DNA of 38,248 nucleotides from Nocardia alba NBRC 108234 (GCF_001612665.1 NZ_BDAX01000032.1:1-38248); one strand, 5' to 3'. Counted from the first letter of the stretch, positions 30,070 through 37,854 are shown. The notes: generated from the letters alone by a model not told the origin. Program-made: numbers and translations.

Positions 30070-30194
30070 CCGCAAATCCCCTGCTAGAGCACAGTTTCCG
30101 TGTAAAGTCACCCACGGCGACCGGGGAAATGGTCGGTGGCCATCGCTACGCTGCACGAAACCGCAGCTCAGCCACCGATTTCCAGGAGAACGCC

Positions 30195-30992
30195 GTGAAA
30201 ATAGCCGCCACCGACTGGGGTCGGATCACCCCGGAGACCTTCCAGGAGTCCGACAGCGAGGCCGGACCCTGGTGCCCCTACAGCACCCATCACATCGGGC
30301 TGTGCCGTGACATCGTCGAACCTGTCGCCCTCCAGCTCGCGAGCCAGAACGACTGGGTCGACCTCGACGACGTCAAAGTCCTGACCGGGCTCCTGATGAC
30401 GACACCGGTCGCTGCGCTGGAATTGCTCAACGAGCTCCACCCCCACCACCCCGATCCCCGGCTCGATGACGACCACGATGCTCGGGTGACCGCCGCACAA
30501 CGCACCTTGCCGCCCGCGTCGCAGCAGAGTCTCCCGGCCGACAGCGACGAGGTCGCCGACGCGTTCTTCACCCGACGCAGACACACCGGCCCGGCCGCAG
30601 CGGTATCCGACCTGGCTGGCCAGCACGACGCGCTGTTGAGCCTGTTCGAGGCCGCCGAGCCCACGTCCGCCCTGATCGACCGCGCGTGCCGCGCGGCACG
30701 ACAGGTCCCAGAAGGAGAACAGCACGCCGCGCTACGCGCAAGCCCCGAGTACCTCGCGCGGACCGAGGTCGCCCGCGACGTCGAGCGCGCTGCTCAGTCC
30801 GTGGGGTCGATCGGGATCCCGCTGGGGCAGTGGACCGCCCGCGGTGACTGGGCCACTCTCAGCGAGGAGTCCCGCGCCCACGCCGGTACCCGCGCGCTGG
30901 AACTGCTCGACACCGCGCTGGCCGAGCTCACCGCCGCTCGCGCCCGCCTCGCCGACGCGGTGGCCACGAACCCGGCCAGCGACGCCGGATGA
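30195..30992 (+). CDS. Hypothetical protein with shared QW module (265 aa)
   Basis: GTG 30195 follows AGGAGAACGCC; the longer upstream frame lacks coding character. N-terminal part: VKIAATDWGRITPETFQESD, GPWCPYSTHHIGLCRDIVEP and VLTGLLMTTPVAALELLNEL. The C-terminal ~75 residues (ARDVERAAQSVGSIGIPLGQ, WTARGDW, ALELLDTALAELTAARARLA) contain a module that also occurs twice in the gene at 31823-32458. First of a tightly coupled operon ending in the recombinase. Function unknown. Confidence 0.65.
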   Translation: MKIAATDWGRITPETFQESDSEAGPWCPYSTHHIGLCRDIVEPVALQLASQNDWVDLDDVKVLTGLLMTTPVAALELLNELHPHHPDPRLDDDHDARVTAAQRTLPPASQQSLPADSDEVADAFFTRRRHTGPAAAVSDLAGQHDALLSLFEAAEPTSALIDRACRAARQVPEGEQHAALRASPEYLARTEVARDVERAAQSVGSIGIPLGQWTARGDWATLSEESRAHAGTRALELLDTALAELTAARARLADAVATNPASDAG

Positions 30993-31615
30993 CCCACGAT
31001 CCCGGCACCAGTCCGACGCTGGTGCGCCTGGCCGCGCCGGAATTTCTGCCCAGCGAATCCGACTCCCTGCGTGCGGCATTCGACGCGATCGGACGACGCG
31101 CGGTAGGCACACTGGCCTGTGCCGTCGACGAGGTCTATCACGAAGCCTGCCATCGCCATCGCCCGTGGGACTTCGCCTACGCCGAACACACCCTCACCGG
31201 CGCCGATGACCCCAGCGTCTGGGATCCCCGCGCGCTGATGTGGCTGCGGCACACCGGAGCATGGCTCAACCGCCGACCGCACCCCAGCGACCCGCCCCGA
31301 CCGAACACCGGACCGAAACCGTCGCGGGTCGACGTCAACGCCCGCGAGCAGTTCGCGACCGTGCTGCGCGCCTGGACCGCACCGGAACGCCGTGTGCCCG
31401 TCGCCGAATCACTGGCCCGCATCGTCAGCAGCTACGCCGACGAGACGCACGGACCCGACAGTTGGCACCGCATCGCCGACCAGTGGATGCCGCTGGTCAG
31501 CGCCCGCCCGTCCTGGGGGCCGAACTGTCACCGCGTGCTCATGGCCCGCTCGATCTACCGCACTCCGCTCGACGACACCACCGAACAGACACCGATCTCA
31601 GGGGGACGATCGTGA
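30989..31615 (+). CDS. Hypothetical protein (208 aa)
   Basis: The ATG overlaps the preceding stop (ATGA). The protein is soluble: LAAPEFLPSESDSLRAAFDA, IGRRAVGTLACAVDEVYHEA, WDFAYAEHTLTG, DPRALMWLRHTGAWLNRRPH and ADETHGPDSWHRIADQWMPL. Helical with several Trp and His; two Cys. No family recognised. The ATGA/GTGA links on both sides place it in the recombinase operon. Confidence 0.65.
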   Translation: MTHDPGTSPTLVRLAAPEFLPSESDSLRAAFDAIGRRAVGTLACAVDEVYHEACHRHRPWDFAYAEHTLTGADDPSVWDPRALMWLRHTGAWLNRRPHPSDPPRPNTGPKPSRVDVNAREQFATVLRAWTAPERRVPVAESLARIVSSYADETHGPDSWHRIADQWMPLVSARPSWGPNCHRVLMARSIYRTPLDDTTEQTPISGGRS

Positions 31616-31779
31616 CCGATGAACCCAAGCCCGACGACCCGGCCGACCTCGCGCCCTGGTCGTCGCAATCTCTGTTCTCCGAACGTCACAGTGACGCAAC
31701 CGGTCCGGATCAGGGGCCGGTTCCCGGCAACGAGCTGCCGACCTTCTCGGCCGCTGTTTCGAGGCTGGCCGACCGATGA
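31612..31779 (+). CDS. Small acidic hypothetical protein (55 aa)
   Basis: GTG 31612 overlaps the preceding stop (GTGA). The sequence is acidic and Pro/Ser-rich, probably disordered (VTDEPKPDDPADLAPWSSQS, LFSERHSDATGPDQG, VPGNELPTFSAAVSRLADR). It contains the second copy of the CGTCACnGTGACG palindrome. Coding status rests on its position in the overlap chain. Confidence 0.5.
   Translation: MTDEPKPDDPADLAPWSSQSLFSERHSDATGPDQGPVPGNELPTFSAAVSRLADR
31684..31696. repeat. CGTCAC-A-GTGACG palindrome inside a small gene
   Basis: This 13-bp palindrome equals the core of the site at 20417-20435 apart from the central base. Here it lies within the coding sequence of the 55-aa gene. Confidence 0.35.
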
Positions 31780-31822
31780 CCGGTCATACCGCCGCGACCG
31801 CGCGGCCCTGCGTCTGCTCGAC

Positions 31823-32458
31823 ATGACCGGCCCCCGCGGACCTATCGGCACGCGCGCCGAGTCCGGGCGCGAGGATGTCGTGCTTCTCGGTCGGCGCCAG
31901 ATCGCCCACGCGTGCGACCAGATCGTCCCCACCGTCGAATTTCTCCGAGAGCCGATAGGCCAGTGGGGTGGTCTGCGCGGCGGTGCCAGGCTGTCGGTGG
32001 CTCAGCGCGCCTACCTCGGCGGCCACGCCCTGGCGATCCTCGACACCGTGCTGATCGACCTCGCCGCGGTGCGCGAGCGGATGGCCACCGCGCTCGCGGC
32101 GCCACCGGGCCCGCTCCCGGACCCCGGCGCCGACCCGTGGCCACCACGCGACCTTCCCGAACCGGCCTGGTACGTGGCCCGGACCTACGACCGCACCGCC
32201 GCGGCGCTGCGCTACATCTCGATCTCTTTGGACCAGTGGGCCGCTCGCACCCCCGACGACTACGACGAGGCCGCGCGGACCAGCGCCGGGGTGCGCGCGC
32301 TGGACTACCTCGACGCCTATATCACCGGTTTCGCGCCGGTGCGCGCGGCCCTGGCCGCCGACCTCGCTGGGCCCGACCTCGCGATCGCGCTCGGACTCGA
32401 TGACATCCCCGTCACGCTTCACCCCATGCCCACCACCCCAGGAGAGCCCACCTCATGA
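31823..32458 (+). CDS. Hypothetical protein with two QW modules (211 aa)
   Basis: Two copies of a ~70-residue module make up most of it. Copy one: RRQIAHACDQIVPTVEFLRE, PIGQWGGLRGG, AYLGGHALAILDTVLIDLAA, VRERMATAL. Copy two: YDRTAAALRYISISLDQWAA, RTSAGVRALDYLDAYITGFA, PVRAALAADL. The same module ends the protein at 30195-30992. ATG 31823 is the only start in the coding frame and has no obvious ribosome site. An ATGA overlap at 31776 would fit the operon's pattern but opens another frame. Function unknown; helical, possibly oligomerising. Confidence 0.55.
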   Translation: MTGPRGPIGTRAESGREDVVLLGRRQIAHACDQIVPTVEFLREPIGQWGGLRGGARLSVAQRAYLGGHALAILDTVLIDLAAVRERMATALAAPPGPLPDPGADPWPPRDLPEPAWYVARTYDRTAAALRYISISLDQWAARTPDDYDEAARTSAGVRALDYLDAYITGFAPVRAALAADLAGPDLAIALGLDDIPVTLHPMPTTPGEPTS

Positions 32459-32952
32459 CCGACCCCATCACAGCCTCTACCGACAAGCTGCGCGAATGGC
32501 TGATCACCGGCGGTGACCTCGCCGAGGGCCGACACCAGCGTGCCGCGGTCGAGCTCCTCGATTTTGTCGGGCTGCTCGACCGTCGCGACCTGCGCGCCCA
32601 CATCACCACCCGATTGGTCACCGACCGCGACGACAGGCACCACCTCATCGCCCGCGTGGACTGGACGGCGCTGGCCGCCGCCGATATCGGCCCGCTCGGC
32701 GGCGCCCAGCGCCGGTTGCTGGATGTGGCCCTCAGCCTCGGTGGTGGTATCCGGGTCGACCTGCGCTCGGTGGTCCGCGGCGAACTCGGTGACGCCCATG
32801 CCCGCGCCATCTTGGCTGCGGTCACCCGGGCCCTCGGCCTGGCCGACGATGTGCAGATCAGCGACACCCCTGCCTACCTCGAGCGCAAACGCGAACGAGA
32901 TGAACAGCATGCCGAGTTCCTCGGCGAGACCGGATCGGCGGCACGGGCATGA
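32455..32952 (+). CDS. Hypothetical protein (165 aa)
   Basis: The ATG overlaps the previous stop (ATGA). The protein is soluble and helical (TDKLREWLITGGDLAEGRHQ, RAAVELLDFVGLLDRRDLRA, HITTRLVTDRDDRHHLIARV, LRSVVRGELGDAHARAILAA) with a charged C-terminal helix (LERKRERDEQHAEFLGE). No Cys. No family recognised. Confidence 0.65.
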   Translation: MTDPITASTDKLREWLITGGDLAEGRHQRAAVELLDFVGLLDRRDLRAHITTRLVTDRDDRHHLIARVDWTALAAADIGPLGGAQRRLLDVALSLGGGIRVDLRSVVRGELGDAHARAILAAVTRALGLADDVQISDTPAYLERKRERDEQHAEFLGETGSAARA

Positions 32953-33035
32953 GCATCCTCGACACCGCGCGGGCGGCGGCCCTGATCGAAGCTCAGACCT
33001 TGGCCACCGCCGTGCTGGCGGTCCATCCCCGATGA
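32949..33035 (+). CDS. Mini-ORF in overlap chain (28 aa)
   Basis: ATG 32949 overlaps the stop of the 165-aa gene, and its own TGA overlaps the ATG of the recombinase: two successive ATGA junctions. The 28-aa product (MSILDTARAAALIEAQTLAT, AVLAVHPR) is a single amphipathic helix. It may act mainly to pass ribosomes on to the recombinase gene. Confidence 0.45.
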   Translation: MSILDTARAAALIEAQTLATAVLAVHPR

Positions 33036-34219
33036 GCACCGAGCCCGGACGGCTCCGCTCGGTCGCGACCGGCGGCGATCACCCCGACCTGATCGCCGCC
33101 GACGCCGCGCGCACCCACTACGCCGCGGCCGCGACCCCCGCCGCCACGACGCGGGCCTACTCCGAAGCATGGGAGGCGTTCCATACCTGGTGCGGCACAG
33201 TGGATCTGGTATCGCTACCGGCCGACCCGGTCACCGTCGAGCGGTACATCGCCCTCGGCGCCGTGCGCAAGGACCTCGCGGCGTCGACGCTGGCGGTGTG
33301 GATCGCCGCGATCGCCGACCGCCACCACGATGCCGGCCATCCCGACCCGACGACCGGCGAGAAGGTCCGCGAGGTCTTGGCCGGAGTCCGCACCACCCAA
33401 ACCCTGGCCGGACGCGAAATCGACCAGGCACCAGCAGCTGATCACCCGGTCGTGACCGCGATGATCACCACCGCCCACACCACCGCGGCGACCTGGCCCG
33501 AACAAGTCGCCGCCCGCCGCGACATCGCGATGATCCTCACTGGCTTCTCCATGCTTGGCCGCCGCAGCGAAATCGCCGCTCTCACAGCATCGGACCTGTC
33601 GGACACCACCGGCGGCGGCGAACGGCTGCTGAGCATCCGACGGCGTGGCAGCAAAGCCAACCGGGAAAAGATCACCCGCGTCTACCGCCGCGCCGGATCC
33701 GGTCCGGCGCTGTACTGCCTCTGGTGTGGGCTGCACCGATGGCTGGTCGTGCTCGACGCCCGCGACCGTGCTGCCGACCGCGAAGTCCGGCGCCAGAAAC
33801 GCCACCGGCACACCACCATCGACCAGGCTGCGGTCAACCGGGCCGTGTCGCTCGCGGTCCAACGGGCACTGATCATCGACGACGCCGATCCACACACCCA
33901 CCGCTGCGCGCAAGCGTGGCCCGAACTGGCAGACCCGCACACGCCGCTGTTCCGGCCACTGGCCAAGGCAGGCCCACCCCTGGACCGCGCCATCTCCGAC
34001 CGGCAGATCGCGCGCATCATCAAAACCCGGGGCGCTGCCGCCGGCCGTCCGGACCTGCGCGGGCATTCTCTGCGCGCCGGTGGAGCCACCGAAGCTTTCG
34101 AGCGCGGTGCTTTGCTCACCGACGTCATGGCCTTGGGTGGGTGGCGCAGTGCAGCCTCGGCCCTGCGCTACGACCGGAATGGCGAACAGCGCTCGGCCCG
34201 AGTCGACCTGGGTATTTGA
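33032..34219 (+). CDS. Tyrosine recombinase/integrase (395 aa)
   Basis: ATG 33032 overlaps the mini-ORF stop. The N-terminal SAM-like core-binding domain is at ~20-120 (THYAAAATPAATTRAYSEAW, FHTWC, LPADPVTVERYIALGAVRKD, LAASTLAVWIAAIADRHHDA). In the catalytic domain the first Arg lies in GFSMLGRRSEIAALTASDL, the His-x-x-Arg box is GHSLRAGGATEAFERGA, and the C-terminal GGWRSAASALRYDR supplies Trp (in place of His) and the nucleophilic Tyr. It should cut and rejoin specific DNA sites: integration, resolution of multimers or plasmid maintenance. No att repeats were found beside it. Confidence 0.9.
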   Translation: MSTEPGRLRSVATGGDHPDLIAADAARTHYAAAATPAATTRAYSEAWEAFHTWCGTVDLVSLPADPVTVERYIALGAVRKDLAASTLAVWIAAIADRHHDAGHPDPTTGEKVREVLAGVRTTQTLAGREIDQAPAADHPVVTAMITTAHTTAATWPEQVAARRDIAMILTGFSMLGRRSEIAALTASDLSDTTGGGERLLSIRRRGSKANREKITRVYRRAGSGPALYCLWCGLHRWLVVLDARDRAADREVRRQKRHRHTTIDQAAVNRAVSLAVQRALIIDDADPHTHRCAQAWPELADPHTPLFRPLAKAGPPLDRAISDRQIARIIKTRGAAAGRPDLRGHSLRAGGATEAFERGALLTDVMALGGWRSAASALRYDRNGEQRSARVDLGI

Positions 34220-34341
34220 GTCTCAATTAGCACGTGGCGCAACCGATCTCGCACGGGCTACCGCACGGTCGGCTCACGCCTGATCAGGCGCTCACCAGCG
34301 ACGTCGTCGGCACGGTCCCGGGATCGTGATGTTGTAGTACG

Positions 34342-35748
34342 TCAGGAGACCTTGTTGATGTGGGCCTGGTACGCAACTTCGAGGTTGGTGACGGCGGTCT
34401 GCGTGCGGGGGTCGTCGTGTCCGAGGATCTGTTCGTAGTCGGCGAGGACTTGCTCGAACAGTGCGATCGCCTCGTCGGTCCGGCCTGTCAGTTGGTAGCC
34501 GCCAGCGAGGCTGCTGCTCGCGGCCAGGGTGGCGAGATCGTCGTGTCCGAGGATCTGCTCGTAGTCGGCAAGAGTCCGCTCCAACAGCTCGATTGCCTCC
34601 GTATGCCGACCTGACCGCAGGTAGGCCTGACCAAGGTTGATGCGGGTGGCCAGCGTGTCGGGGTGGTCGTGTCCAAGGACCTGCGCGTGTTTGTCGAGGG
34701 CCTGCTCCAGCAGGCGGATAGCCCCGTCGAGGAAGCCTTCTGTCCCACCCCAAGTGACGCCGAGATTCTCGATGGCCCGGTCGAGCAGGGCCTGCATCTG
34801 ATCATGTGCGCCGACGTCCCGCAATTGGTAAATCAGCTCGATGACACCCTCCGTGTCGTCGAGGGCGACATGTCTGGCGGGATCGCGCTTCACGAGCGTG
34901 CTGAGCTGGGTGTGTGCGCCGACCTCCTGTAGCCAGTGCAGCATTGCGGTAACCGTGTGCGGGTTGTCGAGTGCGATCCTGACGACGGCTCGTTCGGCCA
35001 GGGTCTGCACCTGATCATGCGCGCCGATCTTCTGCAACTGGTGCAGCAGCTCGATGACACCGTCCGTGTCGTCGAGAGCGACGTGTGCGGCGGGATCGCG
35101 CTCCACGAGTGTGCGGAGTTGAGTGTGCTCTGCGGTTTGCTGTAGCCGGTGCATCAACTCGGCAATTTCTCCCGCGGTTGTTTTCATGGACACGCGAGTA
35201 GCAGTCTCGTCGAGCATGCCTGCCTGGCTCAGGCTCCGGACCGCCTTCGCCCGCGCACGAGCGAAGCGGCTCTTCACCGCGGAGATGGTAAGTCCGAGAT
35301 CGTCGGCGATCGCCCGGTGGTTCGATCCTGCGACCCGGCGCAGAAACACCTGCTTCTCCGACATCGACATGGTGCTCACTGCTGTCGCCAAGACCTCCTC
35401 GCTGATCGCGCTGCCAACCGGATCGTCGCGCTCGGATTCGATCAGCGCCAAAAGATCGTCGAGCGTGCCATCGAGCGATTCGACACGGTTGCCGCGCCTC
35501 ATCTCACTGCGCATGATGTCCATGGCGACGTGCCGTGCCACGATGAACATGTATGACCGGGGCGCGCTGATCTCGTTCCAGCGCAGGTACATCCGTTCCA
35601 TCGTTTCCGCCACGATGTCGTCGAGGTCACCGCGCGCCAACCCGCCGAACCGCGCATGGGTGAATCCGGCGGCGACATAGCCGCGGAGCACGCTGACGTT
35701 CGAGCGATAGAACTGCTCGAACGTCAGCGTGTCCTGCTCCTGGGGCAT
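34342..35748 (-). CDS. ECF-type sigma factor fused to helical repeats and TPRs (468 aa)
   Basis: Residues ~1-180 are an ECF sigma factor: region 2 at FEQFYRSNVSVLRGYVAAGF, DLDDIVAETMERMYLRWNEI, SYMFIVARHVAMDIMRSEMR; region 4 at MSMSEKQVFLRRVAGSNHRA, IADDLGLTISAVKSRFARAR. Residues ~190-310 hold about four ~32-residue repeats (RDPAAHVALDDTDGVIELLH, QLQKIGAHDQ). Residues ~320-465 are TPRs with 42-residue spacing (ATRINLGQAYLRSGRHTEAI, ELLERTLADYEQILGHD). Start ATG 35748 follows directly on the stop of the 104-aa membrane protein gene. The C-terminal repeats suggest protein-mediated control in place of, or with, an anti-sigma factor. Confidence 0.85.
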   Translation of the reverse strand: MPQEQDTLTFEQFYRSNVSVLRGYVAAGFTHARFGGLARGDLDDIVAETMERMYLRWNEISAPRSYMFIVARHVAMDIMRSEMRRGNRVESLDGTLDDLLALIESERDDPVGSAISEEVLATAVSTMSMSEKQVFLRRVAGSNHRAIADDLGLTISAVKSRFARARAKAVRSLSQAGMLDETATRVSMKTTAGEIAELMHRLQQTAEHTQLRTLVERDPAAHVALDDTDGVIELLHQLQKIGAHDQVQTLAERAVVRIALDNPHTVTAMLHWLQEVGAHTQLSTLVKRDPARHVALDDTEGVIELIYQLRDVGAHDQMQALLDRAIENLGVTWGGTEGFLDGAIRLLEQALDKHAQVLGHDHPDTLATRINLGQAYLRSGRHTEAIELLERTLADYEQILGHDDLATLAASSSLAGGYQLTGRTDEAIALFEQVLADYEQILGHDDPRTQTAVTNLEVAYQAHINKVS

Positions 35749-36063
35749 TTAGTCGTTCGGATCGGTCTGGGGCAGGATCACGGCACCGTTGCGCAGCATC
35801 GCCCGCGCGCGCCGGTAATCCTCTCGCGCCTCGCGCCAGTTGTTGCGCACCCGGCGCGACACCGACAACGCGACGTCACCCAGCAGGACAGTGGCGGCAC
35901 CGAACGCAACCACGATCGTGCCGGTGTGCCAATGGCCCTCGGTCACCGCGTACAGGAAGACATCGCTGGCGAGCACCACCCCGGTGGTGCGCTGGCGCAG
36001 GGATGCCCGCAGGGAGCGTGCATCGATGTGCACACCTTCCTGGGTCGTCGGATCGTTGGACAT
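35749..36063 (-). CDS. Membrane protein upstream of the sigma factor (104 aa)
   Basis: The N-terminus is soluble (MSNDPTTQEGVHIDARSLRA), followed by hydrophobic segments (GVVLASDVFLYAVTEG and TIVVAFGAATVLLGDVAL) and a charged C-terminus (NNWREAREDYRRARAMLRNG). Its TAA abuts the sigma factor ATG, so the two are made together; a membrane-bound partner or anti-sigma-like role is inferred. ATG 36063 is chosen; ATG 36078 or GTG 36081 would add 5-6 residues. Confidence 0.65.
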   Translation of the reverse strand: MSNDPTTQEGVHIDARSLRASLRQRTTGVVLASDVFLYAVTEGHWHTGTIVVAFGAATVLLGDVALSVSRRVRNNWREAREDYRRARAMLRNGAVILPQTDPND

Positions 36064-36070
36064 ACGGGTA

Positions 36071-36121
36071 CCCCGCATCACTCGAATACATCACCGTCCG
36101 TTCTCAACTCCTGGCCAAAGG
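36071..36121. repeat. Diverged ~48-bp repeat, copy A
   Basis: This stretch and 36350-36395 share CTCGAATAC and ACTCCTGGCCAA at the same spacing (within 3 bp) and ~75% overall by eye. Copy A covers the start region of the 104-aa gene. Confidence 0.4.
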
Positions 36122-36247
36122 TCCCGAGAACGGCTGAACGAACCTATATTGCCTCGAGTCTGGGCCCGGCATATTCATGGGATGAGGCGATGTCGCGCAA
36201 CGGATTTCGGACCAAGCGTCCGGAAGGGGCCGATTTTGACGTGAAAT

Positions 36248-36263
36248 TGTGAACTGTCTCACA
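36248..36263. promoter_or_regulatory. CRP/GlxR-type binding site
   Basis: TGTGA-ACTGTC-TCACA is a perfect TGTGA-N6-TCACA site with AAAT-like left and TTT right flanks, as in the CRP consensus. It lies 185 bp upstream of the minus-strand 104-aa/sigma operon. In actinobacteria GlxR/Crp use this sequence with cAMP. Confidence 0.55.
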
Positions 36264-36349
36264 TTTCCGACACGGTTTTCGCCGCCCGCTCGTCTAACAA
36301 CCTGACGCAGCATTTGCTGATTGGTGTGGCCAGTCTGTGACTATCGGTG

Positions 36350-36395
36350 CCTCGCGTCGCTCGAATACGGCCCGTCGTCCTACTCCTGGCCAAGG
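36350..36395. repeat. Diverged ~48-bp repeat, copy B
   Basis: Same orientation as copy A at 36071-36121, about 280 bp away; matches are strongest at CTCGAATAC and CTCCTGGCCAA. It may be a decayed copy of the start region of the sigma operon. Confidence 0.4.
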
Positions 36396-36552
36396 AAAAG
36401 TCCAGGACGGCGGGCCAAAGGGAAGTGCCCCACTGCATCGGTGCCCCCTGGGGTGTCGGTGCCCGGCGGCGCACCTGGCCGCTCTTGCGTGGTCGAACTG
36501 GCCGGTCGGCGCAAGCTGATCGACCCACTATGGGTGTGACGCATGTCATCGT

Positions 36553-36582
36553 CCATGGTGTCAAGGATAGTTGACACCATGG
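36553..36582. repeat. Inverted repeat CCATGGTGTCAA-N6-TTGACACCATGG
   Basis: Perfect 12-bp arms around GGATAG. The right arm starts with TTGACA, a -35-like hexamer pointing toward the gene at 36739, but no good -10 follows at 17 bp. Likely an operator. Confidence 0.5.
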
Positions 36583-36738
36583 GTAGTCGAACCCGTTGAG
36601 GTGCAACCGTATTGGCCGGATGTCGATAGCTCACACCTGATCGGGGAACTATCCCGGTGGCGCGGCCCCGCCTGCTGGCGGTCTTGTGGCCAGCCACGAA
36701 GACGTCAAGGGGCTCGGCCTGGGGCAGACTGGAGACCG

Positions 36739-37854
36739 ATGACAGGCCTGAGCAATGACCCGAATGCGGCGGCGCTGGAACATCGCCACGTCGCCGGTCA
36801 CGTCGCCGCCAGCACAACACGATTCGACGATGAAGACCTGGCCGTCGCCGAGCTCGACCGGGCCCTGACACGGGTCAGCGGCCTGCGGCCCGAGCACGAC
36901 CGGGAGTGGACACAGTTCGCGTGCTGGGCGGTCGCGAACGAGCACCGGGTACTTCCAGCATCGGCGCAGGTGCTGCTCGCCTACCTCGCCGCCTACCCCG
37001 GAACCCTGACCACCCAACGCGGCCGCGCGACCGCGGTCGCCGCCGCGCACCGCGTCGCCCGCCGCGAATCCGGTGATCCGCAACCGGTCCCGAGCACGAG
37101 AACGGTTTTCGGCCTCCCGTCACCGGCTGAGGCCGAGTCCGTACGCCGCGTCCTGAGACCACAGCGCGCCGAGCGCCTCGCCGGCCACCGCGCCCGAGTC
37201 GAGGCCGTGCTGCCGCACCTGCCGATCACCGGCTGGCCTGACGCCCTGACCGCACGCCGCGACGCGATCATCTTGCACTTGGCGGCCGCTGGCCTGTCCT
37301 GGGACGCCATCGCCGGATTACGCCAGCGTGATGTGATTCTGGGCGACACCGTCGTGATCGTCGGCAGCCAACCGCTGGTGGAGCTGACCGCGTCCGGCCT
37401 GCCCATCACCTGTCCGGTCGCGGTGACCCGCCGCTGGGCCACGGTGCTCGCCCACGCGCCGCGCGCCACCGGCCACATCGAACTCGAACGCCTCCTCACC
37501 GCTCCCGACGACGTGACCGAACCGATCCACCAACTCCTCGCCCACTGGACCGACCAGCCCTTGCTCACCCGATTCGACGGCCGCGGCCTGGCCGACGGCG
37601 TGGTCGACGAGCTCGACCCACTCACCAGCGCCGAAGTCGCCGAGATCGTCGCCACACGAATGGCTTTCGACATCCCCGTCACTACCAGCGATCTGGACCC
37701 GGACTACTACGAACGTGGCCTCGCTGCCCGCGCCCGAGCCCGCGAGATCAGCGACGACCTCGACGAACTCTTCGCCCGGCTCGACGCGATCGCCGATCCA
37801 CTGCTCGACCTCAGTCGCGAGTCCATGCGCCGCCAAGGGCTATCTCCCGAGTAG
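36739..37854 (+). CDS. Tyrosine recombinase-like protein lacking catalytic residues (371 aa)
   Basis: ATG 36739 has GGAG 5 nt upstream. An N-terminal SAM-like region (WTQFACWAVANEHRVLPASA, QVLLAYLAAYPGTLTTQRGR) is followed by LTARRDAIILHLAAAGLSWD, AIAGLRQRDVILGDTVVIVG. This parallels the catalytic entry of tyrosine recombinases, but Ser-Trp replaces the Arg (compare GRRSEIAAL in the recombinase at 33032). No HxLR box or Tyr end is seen; the C-terminus is instead helical and charged (ARAREISDDLDELFARLDAI). Probably a DNA-binding partner or decoy of the active recombinase 3 kb away, or a diverged relic. Confidence 0.6.
   Translation: MTGLSNDPNAAALEHRHVAGHVAASTTRFDDEDLAVAELDRALTRVSGLRPEHDREWTQFACWAVANEHRVLPASAQVLLAYLAAYPGTLTTQRGRATAVAAAHRVARRESGDPQPVPSTRTVFGLPSPAEAESVRRVLRPQRAERLAGHRARVEAVLPHLPITGWPDALTARRDAIILHLAAAGLSWDAIAGLRQRDVILGDTVVIVGSQPLVELTASGLPITCPVAVTRRWATVLAHAPRATGHIELERLLTAPDDVTEPIHQLLAHWTDQPLLTRFDGRGLADGVVDELDPLTSAEVAEIVATRMAFDIPVTTSDLDPDYYERGLAARARAREISDDLDELFARLDAIADPLLDLSRESMRRQGLSPE

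Larger units (their letters stand above)
36082..36738. other. Gene-free region with regulatory motifs
   Basis: No open frame here of 60-160 codons has coding character that I can support. The stretch holds the CRP-like site (36248-36263), repeat copy B (36350-36395) and the inverted repeat (36553-36582). It separates the sigma operon (minus) from the recombinase-like gene (plus), so promoters for both should be here. Confidence 0.5.

Noticed and set aside
34278..34289. Palindrome GCCTGATCAGGC after the recombinase gene
   Set aside because: At 12 bp with a GATC centre it is within chance for this DNA and has no partner copy that would mark an attachment site.
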